DNA of 64,000 nt from Oasisia sp. SBJ-2009 (taxonomy: Eukaryota > Annelida > Polychaeta > Sabellida > Siboglinidae): the NCBI GenBank assembly GCA_964017155.1, contig OZ024854.1, forward strand, positions 20,212,601 to 20,276,600. The letters run 5' to 3'. The notes below the pieces were generated by a model. It ran no database searches. It had not been told where the DNA came from and was given only the letters and a program-made list of their open reading frames with translations. Made by a program: the position numbers and the translations under genes. Positions 39,166 through 51,080 of the stretch are shown one piece after another; within the stretch, counting starts at the first letter, position 1; each line of letters starts with the position of its first letter.

Positions 39166-39252
39166 ACAAATCCACGTTAGTCGCTAGAGGCGCTAATAGG
39201 CAACTAGACCCTAGTTGTGTAACAGCGCCTCCAGCGACTAACGTGGATTTGT
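39166..39252. repeat. Near-perfect palindrome with nested inner hairpin
   Basis: Two 29-bp arms (39166-39194 and 39224-39252, beginning ACAAATCCACGTTAG) match with a single mismatch. The loop contains a second inverted repeat, CAACTAG/CTAGTTG. A related ACCCTAGTTGTGT block recurs near 39711. Confidence 0.9.
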
Positions 39253-39997
39253 TTGATTGTTTTGCTGAACGCTTGTTTAAATCATCCTCAATTACCTATT
39301 TACCGTGCAGGCGCGTAAATGTACATTAATGTAGACATTATGCTTTCATATTGGCGGACATGTTATACGATATCAATATTGAACTATGTGTGAAGACGTA
39401 GCAGTCTCGTGTGATGCATACGGCGAGCTATAGATGATTTTAAAAATCCTTTCCGGCATCGAGCAAGCAAACCTGTCGTCGGGCCACCAGTCGACGTTCC
39501 AACGGTTGTAAATATTCATTAATGTACATATTATGCCTTCACATTGACGGACATGTCAGACTGTATCCATATTTAGCTGGGTGTGAGGCTTCGGAGTCAT
39601 GCGAGTTCAACAGCTGATTGTAGGATGATTGAAACAAGCGTTCGACAAAATGTTTGCAAAACGGTGCCGCATTTTACACACGTCAAAAATACGTAAAAGA
39701 CGGCACAAAGACCCTAGTTGTGTCAGACGCCCTCTGTCGGATCGGATTAGTTATTGTGGTACCTCATTACGGGGATAAGTTGCTGTTTAGGTCAACTTTA
39801 CTGGCTACGACAGATAATACGGTAATCTCGCCATCCGAGTCACCTTTTTGAGATTTATAAAATAAATCTCTGTTGGCTTGGACATGGGAAGACGGGGGGG
39901 GGGGGGGGACTCCCGGAGAATCCCTGACTTTCAGCGCGAGTTGGCAGATTGTGAACATTGCATATTATTTTAACACTTTTCGTTGCAACACTGCGAG

Positions 39998-40227
39998 TAT
40001 TTAAAAGGAGGAAACGTCCCACGCTACCTGCTGATGCGTTCGGTTCCGTGAACAGCAGGCACAGGAGCATCAGTAAACAGATGTGGACGAATCCGAAACT
40101 CCCGACGTCCATTCCTCCAAGTCCAAGAAGTTCACTTCTTCCAAACTCCTTTGGGAAATTGAGAACGAAGTCGCCGGAATCCTCGAATGTCAAGCTACTC
40201 TCTGCGGATGTGGGTATATTTAAATAA
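39998..40227 (+). CDS. Candidate terminal exon, unknown protein
   Basis: After a pyrimidine-rich stretch and GCGAG, an open frame runs FKRRKRPTLPADAF through a Ser/Pro-rich stretch to GIFK-stop. The TAA overlaps an AATAAA signal at 40223-40228. Codon choice looks coding. Directly upstream in the same frame lies a hydrophobic run (LHIILTLFVATL), so it could instead be a membrane segment plus tail. No upstream exons or homology recognised. Confidence 0.25.
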
Positions 40228-40614
40228 AATATGTCAACTAATTACTTGCAACCTAATTATAATATATTGAACGTACCCTGACGCAAAAACATTTAAAACG
40301 AGCGCGCCGGATACCACAATCGTGATGACGTCATTTTGCTGATCACGTGATTGTCGCTATGGTCAACACAACGAATGACACTGTCGAACGAACAGCTAAA
40401 CATGTGTTGACATAATTAACAACCGTTTTTTGAGGTGGGTGAATAAGTTGCAGGCTTTGTTCAGCATAAACGCGACGGGGAAGACTCCTGGGAATCATTA
40501 AAGTTATTCCTAGCACTCTTAACGGCTGATGTAAACTCGTTGATAGACTGCAAACAGTGGCGTAGCCAGGATGTTGCATTGGAGGAGGTAATCCGACAAC
40601 TAAGCAAATTCTTT

Positions 40615-40955
40615 ATATATAATATATGGTCGATGATCTTAATAAGTTGATAGAATGGTCTGAGAAATGGCAAATGTTGTTTAACTTTGGAAAGTTTAAG
40701 TGCCTCCACACAAGGACATGGGAATGAAGATGCATACTATACAATGGGTGGTAATGTACTAAATACTACTGTAAAGGAAAAGGACTTAGGGTTCACCATT
40801 AGTGCTGACATGAAGGTATCAGAGCAGTGTGGAATTGCAGCAGCGAAGGGAAACCAGCTAACATCCTGGGAAAAAGTAGTGAAGTTGCTTTCAAAATCTC
40901 AGTTTCTGAGCCATCTTTCTATTCCATCTACTTTGCAGTTACACTCCACGACAGC
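40615..40955 (+). mobile_element. LINE reverse-transcriptase fragment
   Basis: LNKLIEWSEKWQMLFNFGKF, then after a frameshift YTMGGNVLNTTVKEKDLGFT and ISADMKVSEQC. This is the W..kW.M.FN..KC ... EkDLGv.is block of CR1/Rex/I-like RTs. Only this part is present. Confidence 0.75.
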
Positions 40956-41206
40956 CAGATGTAAAATAAATCAACGTTTAGGGTTTAGTCCGTTGGGCTT
41001 TTGTCCACATTTCCAATAAGCCGTTGGGGTGTTGTTGTTCATTTTGGTTTTGCCATCGCATTCTACAAACACAGGCAAAGCATGGTGAACAAAATTAGGC
41101 TACCCAAGTATCAACTCGGCGGTCACCGTTTTCCCGGCGGCATCAGGTTCGAACCCCGACCAACAGTGGAGCACTGTTGCCGCTCGACCACAGTGCTATA
41201 CAAATC

Positions 41207-41213
41207 ACACACA

Positions 41214-41245
<32 letters not shown>

Positions 41246-41281
41246 CTCACTCACTCACTCACTCACTCACTCACTCACACG

Positions 41282-41368
<87 letters not shown>

Positions 41369-41438
41369 TATATACACTGAGACACACACGCTCTCATATA
41401 CGCACGCACACGGACGCATTCAGACACACTCACGTTCT

Positions 41439-41531
<93 letters not shown>

Positions 41532-41535
41532 TCTT

Positions 41536-41612
<77 letters not shown>

Positions 41613-41640
41613 CACGCACGCACGCACGCACGCACGCACA
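41207..41640. repeat. Compound (CA)n, (GCAC)n, (ACTC)n, (CT)n microsatellites
   Basis: Consecutive simple-repeat blocks; the two longest (CA)n tracts are about 41298-41363 and 41442-41530. A GGTTCGAACCCC box just upstream suggests the array grew at the end of a short retroelement, but that is uncertain. Confidence 0.95.
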
Positions 41641-42404
41641 CTACGCAGGCCCATGGGCGAACAGCGAAGGTAACGTTCGCCTCCCCTTCTTAGAGTCCCG
41701 CGTGAAGATACCACAGGAATGAAGTTGTTAACGAGTCATTACCTCACCAAAGTGACAGCTGAAACTGTAGTAGACTGACGGGTATTTGAAAGAATGTGCG
41801 CACACATTCACAGACAGGATTGACTGGCCAGAGCAGATTAAGGAGAATTGCGCTTAAAACTAGACATTGGTCCAGAAGCCAGGTAACAGTGGGCACTTGG
41901 CTGGTCATGGTGAGTTCGTTAGCCAATGACGGCGTCGTTTAATTCATGCGGCTACTCAACCAACCAGGGCGTCGATAGATGCATCACTGCATTACCTTTG
42001 AAACCGTTCTAACTAGCACGGAGATCCCACATCGTCACCGACAGCTGAAGAGTCTAGACTTCCGGTCACTCAGATGAACGACACCGTTACAACCACAGGT
42101 AGGCCTAAGTCGTGTCGCTGGCACGGTATATATACCCTACCATCTGTTGACAACCTGAATACAACCTGTCAATTTCGATACTAGCTAGCCAGCCTTTCAA
42201 CTTGGTCTACACATATTTAGGCAGTTATTAATGTTATTATATTGCAGTAAGAGGAGATCATGGCAGAAATGGAGCAATATAATAGGTAGATGGAATGCAA
42301 AGCAGATTATAGTGAATATTGGATTCGTTAGATAGCCTCATTTAAATCGTGTATTATACAATTATACTCGCATCAAACCTATAACATTTAAAAATTATTT
42401 CCAT

Positions 42405-42605
42405 ATACGAACACTATAGTGAAATTTCGTCGCGCCTATACGGCCACCTCGCTTTTCGGGTCACTTTTACCAAGTGCCAAGGGTGATCAATAATCGTTCT
42501 TCGGGTCAGCTGGGCACTGAGGTTACACCGAGTTAGTCCCTACTAATTTAACAGTGAATGGACGTTAGTCCAGCTAATCGGGTCACCTCGGTATACAGTA
42601 TGCCA
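42405..42605. repeat. Possible MITE-like segment
   Basis: ACTATAGTGAAATTTCGTCG on the left and CGGGTCACCTCGGTATACAG on the right, with repeated CGGGTCA motifs inside. No duplication of the target was found. Confidence 0.3.
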
Positions 42606-42676
42606 TGTATGTGGCGAGTGCCCCGTGCACAACGACATCATTGCCCGTCGATTACCCCCGCACGTACGGTCACTCG

Positions 42677-43050
42677 CCCTTAGGAAGCCGCGGCTAGGGT
42701 CTGGAAGGGAAGGAAGCCGTGGCTGGCGTCTGGAAGGGAAAGAAGCCGTGGCTGGCGTCTGGAAGGGAAGGAAGCCGTGGCTGGCGTCTGGAAGGGAAGG
42801 AAGCCGTGGCTGGCGTCTAGAAGGGAAGGAAGCCGTGGCTGGCGTCTGGAAGGGAAGGAAGCCGTGGCTGGCGTCTGGAAGGGAAGGAAGCCGTGGCTGG
42901 CGTCTGGAAGGGAAGGAAGCCGTGGCTGGCGTCTGGAAGGGAAGGAAGCCGTGGCTGGCGTCTGGAAGGGAAGGAAGCCATGGCTGGCAGCTGGAAGGGA
43001 AGGAAGCCGTGGCTGGCGTCTGGTAGGGAAGGAAGCCGTGGCTGGCGCCA
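42677..43050. repeat. 29-bp minisatellite, about 13 copies
   Basis: Unit core GGCGTCTGGAAGGGAAGGAA. Copies are almost identical. Read on the minus strand each unit is CTTCCTTCCCTTCCAG followed by ACGCCAGCC, which looks like a polypyrimidine tract plus a 3' splice site. Confidence 0.95.
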
Positions 43051-43534
43051 TAGCACGTCTTTACGCAGTGACCAGTAAACGTGGGAACACTTTGCAAGAA
43101 ACAAGACATAAGTTATTTTAGATAGTATTTTAAAGGGCAATCCCTGGTCCTAGGTTAAACGGCGTAAGTATATTGTTCCTTAGTTGACTGCATCGTAACA
43201 ACAGGATACCGTTCTTTGGGTGTCCTGTTGCGGAAGTACGCCTCTGGTAAAAGCCTTACATTCTGCTGAACAACTTGGCGTTAATTTTAATTCCATCGTG
43301 TGTGACATGATTAAAGAACTCGATCAGTTTATGTTGGATGGTTTAAAAGTGGAATCTGTATTCCACTTGAACTAACGCTTGTGAGAGAGTATCAACTGCT
43401 TTCATTTGTGCACAACAGTGCAACTCATCCTAACACTCCCTTTGAGTAACTGCAACCCAGGAAGTACCACTTTCTCTCACCTCGCTTACTGGGTCTTAAG
43501 TTTAGGTGTGACATGCATCCATTACAGACGTAAC

Positions 43535-44363
43535 CAGGTATGAGGTCAAATGCATTTGTATTTGTATGTATTTAAGTACTTTAAATACTCTAAGTACTTT
43601 GATATTTTCAACAACAAAAATTCTAATACATTGTCAATATCAACATTTCAGTTTCACTATCACATGTAATGCCTGCCATACTGATTTCCTTTACTGCAAA
43701 TCACCTTTCAACCAACAATTCTTTTTAACCTTCAAAATACCCATACTGCAACTTTAATGTGTCTTTCACACAACAGTGCTAATTATTGAATAAGGTACTT
43801 GACAGCAGGTGTCCCCCATGGCCCTGACAGTGACCACAATGTTTCTTTACTCAGAGCCAATGGGTAAATTAGCACCTGGCAGTGGTCATTGGTCTGTTTG
43901 TTCTTTAGTCAGGCTCTAAGCTGGCACCAGGCTATACTGGTCTCCTGTGTGTCTTTCAAATTGCTCTGTCACACTTCACCACATCCTAGCAGTCAACGGC
44001 ATTGCCTCTTCTGAGGACAACATAAGCATTTTATTATGAATGCCCTGGCTTAACTTAACAAACAACAACTTACAGCCTTTACCTTTGTGTATAGAGGTTT
44101 CTGAGTCAGTTGTCACTGTGATGTAGTTAGCAATAACAAGACTCCCTAGCATTGGTCTGGATGTCGTTATATGAGCAGTGCATTAATTATGGCTATAAAC
44201 TATATTATAGTATTATTGAAAAGTATTTGGAAAAAAACATTTGAAATATTTTCCTATGTATTTAAATACTTTTCATTTAAAGGTATTTTAATTGCATTTA
44301 TATTTGAAACTCTCAAGAGTATTTGTATTAAAATATATTTCAATGTATTTGACCCCATGTCTG
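43535..44363. mobile_element. hAT-like MITE, 829 bp, both ends present
   Basis: The left terminus CAGGTATGAGGTCAAATGCA is mirrored by the right terminus (reverse complement CAGACATGGGGTCAAATACA). Flanks GACGTAAC and GACAAAAC agree at 6 of 8 bases, as expected for an old 8-bp duplication. No transposase. Confidence 0.75.
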
Positions 44364-44498
44364 GACAAAACTGACAAGCTTTGTATTAATGTCCTCGTGA
44401 ATGTGTTAAAATGACGTAAATGGAAACATGTTTTATTTTTATATTAGTATTTTGAAGTAGTCAGATCCTCTTGTTAGTCATATAGACTTATGTTAATC

Positions 44499-45103
44499 TT
44501 AATCAGAGGTGTACTTCCACAACCTACGCACAGTATTGTCCAGAATGCTTAGAGAGGTCGTAGGTTGATCAAAAAACAAACTACAATCGGTAATAAATGT
44601 GTTCTTGGTGAAATTCGTTGTAAGAATTCCGATACTGGTTAAGCAAATGCTACCGAAAAGAACTAACCATTTTGCGCGCTGTCTCAAGCAAAGATTGAAG
44701 TCGACACTTTTATATCTCATCCATATACGATGTTTTATTTCCTCGTGAAACATTCTTCTTTTTAACAATTATACTTTTGCAGTCTTAGAAATTCTCTTGC
44801 GAGAGCAGTGTTGTGATCTTCAAGTGATTGCAACAACTTAGATAACATCTGGCTGAGGATGTCGGAGAGGGCAGGGCGAAATTGTTGCAAAAACCAAGAT
44901 ATATTGAAGCAGTGCAGTATTAAACATATATTTCTAAAGATGTTTGTGTCCCAACCGCCCCAATAGGGCCTACACCACTGCTGGGTTAACATCTTCGCTA
45001 AGCTCACCGCCTTCAACGCATACTTATCTGGGGAACTTGAAATGTAGAAATTTCCGGATGAACAATTGGTAATCAGTAATTGCTTTCGCACCAAATTATA
45101 CAT
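44499..45103 (-). CDS. Two overlapping ORFs, possibly one frameshifted gene
   Basis: ORF 1 (45103-44762, ATG start, 113 residues) carries amphipathic stretches such as ILSQMLSKLLQSLEDHN. It ends KYNC-stop. ORF 2 takes over in another frame at 44768 and runs 88 codons to 44499, with a hydrophobic, membrane-like segment (WLVLFGSICLTSIGIL). AATAAA lies downstream near 44432. The two together look like one reading frame split by a small indel, or a pair of exons with an intron I cannot see. No family is recognised. Confidence 0.35.
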
Positions 45104-45429
45104 GTTTCAACTGTCCAATTTGGTTACTCTTGAAAACGTCCTATTCCTAACGTGATCTAGCGGGCCAGGCGGAGACCGTCCGAGGGTCAAATTTAGCCCA
45201 CGAGCCAGGGTTTATGGAAGGATGCTTTAGGCCATTGTTCCATTGTGTGTTTATGATACGATTACTCAGTTATGTTGTTATTGTTTTAATATGTGGCTGG
45301 ATTTAATATTGACCCCGGGGCGATTTAATATGTCACTCGTGTGCTTAATCATTAGCTAAGTATTTATAATCTACCCCGTATACCAATGTACACCAATGCT
45401 GCGTCACACTTCAGAGTAGAATAGCATAA

Positions 45430-45665
45430 TCTGTTGATGTATGTATACGTATACGATATATATATATATACATATATAGGGGTCTATATATATATATACA
45501 TACAAACATATTTATGTTTTATACGTGTGTGCGTGTGTATGTGAATGTATATAATAATAATTATGTATGTACGGAAAGAAAAACTGTGTATGTGAATGTT
45601 TGTATATGGTGTGTGTGCGCGCGTACGTGCATGTTTAAGGGGTGTTTGTGTGTGTGTGCGTGTGT
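45430..45665. repeat. (TA)n and (TG)n microsatellite patch
   Basis: Short TATATA, GTGTGCG and TGTATG runs upstream of the SGNH-like ORF. Confidence 0.8.
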
Positions 45666-45742
45666 GAATTGACAAACTGCGGTCATCGGTATATGCAGGG
45701 TGTTCAATGTGTGGTCTAGTTATATTCGTTCTACGTTGTAGG

Positions 45743-46288
45743 ATGGACCGGTTACTCGTCATTGGGCACAGCTTTGTGCGACGTCTGCGATATGAAATAG
45801 ATCGTCTTGGTCTGGGCGTGCTGGAGTACTACTCAACGATAACTGTACGCGGTGTCAGTGAGATGCGGATAGGTGAAATGCGAGCTCATCTGCCGTACAT
45901 CAGGACAACGAGACCGTCCGTAGTCTTCATGGACATCGGCACATATGACTTAGTCGCACCTGACTGCAACCCAGCTGAGTTGGCGAGAGAAATAGTTTCC
46001 ACTGCGGTGGATTTCAGCCTGGTGGGGTCGGTGAAACACGTGGTCATATCGGAGATATTGCGTCGCAAAGACAAACGGAGATTGGACTTCAATAACGCTA
46101 GGATGTTGACGAACTTACAGATGCGCCGTCTGGCTGCCGGTCACCCGGGCGTGCACACGTGCAGACATCGAGGGCTCACATGTAACTGGGAACAATATCT
46201 CAACGACGATGGTTTGTTTTTGACTCCGCACGGAATGAATAAATACAGGATGAATATTAGAAAAGTAGTGCGTCATTACGCAAAATAA
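45743..46288 (+). CDS. SGNH-hydrolase-like protein, intronless, 181 residues
   Basis: The frame opens MDRLLVIGHSFVRRLRYEID, with the block I Gly-His-Ser of SGNH/GDSL hydrolases. VFMDIGTYDL resembles the GTNDL block, and the end reads NDDGLFLTPHGMNKY, the D-G-x-H-x...G block, but with Phe where the catalytic His should stand. Such small SGNH proteins occur in invertebrate genomes both as host genes and as cargo of retroelements (for example Ngaro-type). A TTGTAG just before the ATG could be an acceptor; if so the gene has an upstream exon. The stop TAA is embedded in an AATAAA signal. No transposon ORFs were seen beside it. The missing His suggests a non-catalytic or decayed copy. Confidence 0.6.
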   Translation: MDRLLVIGHSFVRRLRYEIDRLGLGVLEYYSTITVRGVSEMRIGEMRAHLPYIRTTRPSVVFMDIGTYDLVAPDCNPAELAREIVSTAVDFSLVGSVKHVVISEILRRKDKRRLDFNNARMLTNLQMRRLAAGHPGVHTCRHRGLTCNWEQYLNDDGLFLTPHGMNKYRMNIRKVVRHYAK

Positions 46289-47185
46289 AGTGTTGTAAAT
46301 TTGTACAAATTAACTGGTTAGTGTTTAAATTTTATTTCTGACTTATATAAGGTATTAGCATCTGAACAAGAAGACAGACGACCCACGAGCGAGTGTGTGC
46401 CGTGACCGCCTACATAACTACAGGGGACACTCGGTATTGGTACCTCAATGCTTGGGAGTTGGGACAGTCACAAATGAATTCCATATAAAAGAACAGGACA
46501 GTCTTCACGATTTTTGACTTACCTCGTTATTCACTTCAACAAATGAACTTAAAATGCTAAATGACCAGAATGCCCACACATTAACCCGCGATTAGGGTAA
46601 ATAACGGCCTAGCACCTGCCCATCAGATACTGAATACTGGCTAACCGGCTACCCCTTTGTGACACTTGAAAGACTCGCCAACAGCAGCCTTTTAACAAAA
46701 TGTGTGCTACAATTTATAACTAATATTTTGAATGGTTAAAACATGTATGCGATATAGCGGAAGCGTTTTGACAAATCACACACACACTTTCATCCAGCCT
46801 TGTGATTCAATTTTTTATTATTTAGCTTTAGCATGTTCGTAATTTGTAAAAGGAAGTCCGCTGTTTAGAACTAAAAAGATAAACAACAAATGATATTGCG
46901 GTTAACGTTGCTCGCCTCGACACTATTGCCAAACAATTTTAATTCGAACCTGGATGTTTTGTTTACTCTTTGAACGTGTTGGGTGGGACTTTTTTAATTG
47001 CGGAGCTTAATGAATATCTGCCAAAAATGAAAATCGCCCAGGTGTTCGCACACACTGCATGCCTGTGACATGGAAGCCAGGGCTAGTCAGTGGCATAGCG
47101 ACGGCAGGTGCTGCTGGATGTAAGAATAACGCCTCCGTGAATGCGTTGTATTGCGCTTATCACCAACCATTATGATTCACACACA

Positions 47186-47217
<32 letters not shown>

Positions 47218-47728
47218 CACACACGATTAGGGACACGAACCCAAAGCCCCTACATGACATTAGCCTAAAGCCGGCCACCACATTCCTCACGCTATTCTCA
47301 GAAACCTACTGACAAAAGACCATGACAAATACCATCATATATACATAGTCACTTACTCTGATGAAACAATAAATAAACATCCCTACCTTAACATAGATGA
47401 TGTGGCTTTGGCGTTCAACCAGTAACTTCACAACATGTAATGTTGCGTATTACAATTTATAAATTCACGATAGGAAGTGGCATTTTCCTAGTGCAAATGC
47501 TAGGCCAAACGCTGGGGTGAAAGTCGAAGGTGTGATGGGAGATAAACGCATATCACGTAAACGAAATGTGCTCAGCTCATGTGTTACTCCGGCATACACG
47601 AATGGACTAGAGACGGTGGCACCAACTTGGAAACAACAGGAAAAGGTCCAGGTTTGCGAAAAACAACCTGTATGAATAATCGTGGGAGCTAAGAGAGCTG
47701 ATAAGAGAAAATGGATTAAATGAGAGTG

Positions 47729-47783
<55 letters not shown>

Positions 47784-47852
47784 CTACTATGTTAATTTAA
47801 CCAAATATGTGCACATAAATAGCATATTGGATAAACAAATGTTAGTATGTAA

Positions 47853-47929
<77 letters not shown>
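47729..47929. repeat. Two (GT)n microsatellites
   Basis: Pure GT runs at 47729-47780 and 47855-47929, separated by about 75 bp of unique sequence. Confidence 0.95.
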
Positions 47930-47933
<4 letters not shown>

Positions 47934-49520
47934 TTCTAAGAAAAATTGGTGAGGAGTACATGGGCTGTTCATGTAGAAAAATGGGAGATGAAAAACTGGC
48001 CGAGAACAGATCCATGCCCAGAAAGTGGAGGGTAAATGAAGGCGAGGAAGATAAAAATTGCTATGGGGGATTGCACGAAGAGTGACCTAGAAAAGGTGGG
48101 AGAATGAAAAAAAATAGATAGAATGAATTGGAGACTGGTGACAGAGAACGTAGTAAGCAAAAAGTGAGAAGAAAAAACAGAATAGAAAACGAATTAATGG
48201 TTTTATTTTCTTGAATATGAATGCCATGCATTCTCAAGACAATAATACCACAATGCTAGTTTAGTAACCGGTCAACTACTATTTTGAATCCTTAATAACC
48301 ATTGAGAATAATAAACTTTTCATTGCTCTGTTATGCTACAGCCAGCGACAGAAGTGGAAAATTCCTAACTTATTCCTATTTGAATTATGACAATTGTTGC
48401 GAAAGGGTAGCTAGGATTGGGGAAAAAAATCTTACACAGGCATCCTGAAACCCATTGTACTTTGTGACTCTATGAATCAGGCAGCCAGTTATTGGTCCTC
48501 CGTTCCCCACCATCCAAATTTTATTCCGGGGTTGGGGGTCATGTTCCCCCTGGCTACGCCAGTGCAGACACTAGTAAACCAAAGAATTGGGTGGCAACGT
48601 GTGAGATTTTTGAAGCCTGGTATGGTTACACACGGAAAGAGCAGGCCAGTAATATTTTATTTTCTTCAAACCAAATCAACGAACGCCACCACTGTTCTTC
48701 CACTGGTTCGTCGGCATCGCGAGCACGACAGACTGGACGTCGTAGGTGCTGTCAGTCACGCCCAGTAGGACCAACCCGTTACTGGACACGCATACTTCGT
48801 AGTCTCTCGTTGTCGGAACACGTCGCAGCAGCTATAGTGACACGAAATGTCACTCACGTGATCACTGAAGATTATGATTTTATCGGACCAATTGTCTTAT
48901 TATAGATCTAGATCTAGACTATAGTCCTAGATGTAGGCTATCTTATAGCCACAGCACAGGCAGAACATTATAATATGTTATTCGTATTTGAAAGCGACGT
49001 ACGTCAGTATTTTCGTTTAATAAAGTCAACGTCATAAATCTATACACAATATTAAAGAAACTACAACTTCTGCTCAATAAATCGCACACGCTAATAAAAA
49101 AAATTACTTTTGTCACTTTGTGTATTCAGCCAAATTTCCGGCGAACGCTAGGAATTTTTTACTATATTTATCGGCTATTCTGTATTCTTAATCACGCGAT
49201 GACCTACATAACTTACAATGTCCTGAGCAGGTCCGTCGTCGAGTGGTCGAGTTGTCCGGTCGCCGCCCGGTCCACCACGGCGCCCGGTGCGAACAACACA
49301 CTGCCGGGCAGCTGGCGTGGACCGGGTGGCCCGTGGGTAGTGCGCCCAACTCCAGGCGTCCGGTCTCCCGGACGATAGCGGAGCCGCGACGGACGCACAT
49401 CCCCACAGACCGGTTGGTTGGTGGTTCTCAGGTCATGAATGTCCCAAGAGGCTACGAAGTATGCGGTCAGTAACAGAGTTGGTCTTTCTGTACGTATGAC
49501 AGCACCCACTTCCAGTCCGC

Positions 49521-49610
49521 CATGGTGACGGGTGGGCGCTGGGAGACAGCCTCGGCCGTACAACAAATTTGTTGATCTCGCTCGTTGCCGGTCGACGTGG
49601 CCGTTTTATA
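49521..49610 (-). promoter_or_regulatory. Possible TATA promoter and start of an unidentified minus-strand transcript
   Basis: GGCTATAAAACGGCC (TATA at 49610-49603) lies about 80 bases before an ATG in good context (49523; MADWKWVLSYVQKDQLCY, then TGA). The patch is GC- and CpG-rich and a donor-like ATT|GTAAGT sits at about 49216. The short reading frame means either an untranslated first exon or a coincidence. Confidence 0.3.
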
Positions 49611-50958
49611 GCCGTCTGGCACAATGGCATTACGTCATTTTAAACGCTTCTGATTGGACAGGGGTTGGCGCGTTTCGTTGCTGACGCGGCATGTTGACGT
49701 GACGCGTTGCTACCTGTCAGGGACAACTGATTAATTAATCGATTTACAGTCGCTCATGCAACGATCGTGATCCGCTGTAAGTTCACGATGCAGTTACGGG
49801 CCGGGTTTAGTACGTGGACAAGTCGGAACCACACAGCGCCAAAAGCCCATGCAACCAGGCCCTCGATACTTTCCACGGAAGCTCCACTGACAACATTCAT
49901 TATAGACTAGCATGCAGTTAGATATATATTATGGCATTGTTTTGTACTTTTGCTCAGGGTGATCACAGTCACATTTAATTTTTAACAGCCACAACCACCT
50001 TTGGCCGTATTACAAACAAACAAAACAGGATATGGAAGAAAACTGCAATATTCGTTTCGTGTTGCTTCGTCCGGTGGCTACCTGAATGTTTTTGGGTGAC
50101 TCATCCAGAAACATTTACTTTGCCTGGCCTATTGCACCACTGCCTAGGCCGTGGCGCAATCTACTACCCACACAACCACAGGGGCGTCGCCTGGATACCG
50201 CAAACAGCGCAACTAAAATTAGCTTGTCCGACATCACAGACATGATAAGCTTATATTGTCCGACATCACAGCCCGTGTCGCCGCGATGGACACAAACTGT
50301 GACAAAGCCTAAGCAAAGCCAAGGCTTGCATTGCATGAAACTAATTAATCCGAGCGCCAAACAGACAACTATTGTTTATCATCGCAGTGGACAAACCCTC
50401 CTAACAATAACAATGAATGTGTAAAGTCACTGTTTTAGCATGTGGTGACTTCTGAACTCTGATACATACTTACCATTTTGTACGTTTAATTGTATAAATG
50501 TATTACTTGCATTTTAGCAGCTACTAGCTACTATACTATAGTCATTTATAAGAACAGTATTGTACTATCACCATGATTGTACAAATAAAGTAAAATAAAA
50601 TTATACGTTATTTGTATCCACGCACTATGTTAGGGGTTTGTGAGTTCAGTAAACGTTAACACTCAATCCCCTTTACATGATATGGCCTTTTTGGTGGGAC
50701 ATCAGCTTTTGTTTATATCCTGCATAATATACACCTGCCATCAGTAATTAAGCCCCATCAAAATATAATGGTTATTTATTGTGATTTTGATCAACTGCGA
50801 CTGAACTTACTAAGCCAAAGACTCCCTTGACTAGACAACAATGTTGTTAGAATTCTGGTTATGTGAACACATAGCAAGAAAGGATCTCTTAGTTCACCAA
50901 CGTCAGACAAAGCATACATTATGTTTCAGGAATGAAACAAACAAAGGACAATGCTACT

Positions 50959-50964
50959 TTTATT
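50959..50964 (-). terminator. Candidate poly(A) signal of ELP2
   Basis: AATAAA on the minus strand, about 117 bases beyond the ELP2 stop codon. Confidence 0.5.
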
Positions 50965-51080
50965 GTGATTGTTTGCTTATGTCCACACAAATAACGTATT
51001 ACAACTTAATCAATTCAGCATTATACTTAGAAATCTTATGTCAACACCAACATGCATACTAATACATTCAGCAACTGTTG

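Larger units (their letters stand above)
46289..50958. other. Intergenic, repeat-rich
   Basis: Contains (GCAC)n at 47184-47225 and a GC-rich promoter-like patch near 49210-49625 listed separately. Frames at 48472-48905 look non-coding. Confidence 0.4.

Noticed and set aside
41140..41205. GGTTCGAACCCC box suggesting a tRNA
   Set aside because: No cloverleaf or A box at the right distance; at most a SINE remnant.
41744..41926. Minus-strand hydrophobic ORF considered as signal-peptide exon of the PLAT-like gene
   Set aside because: The available donors give the wrong phase for the exon at 38375.
42543..43140. Repeat-bearing ORFs on both strands
   Set aside because: Open only because of the 29-bp array; the non-repeat flanks show no convincing coding content.
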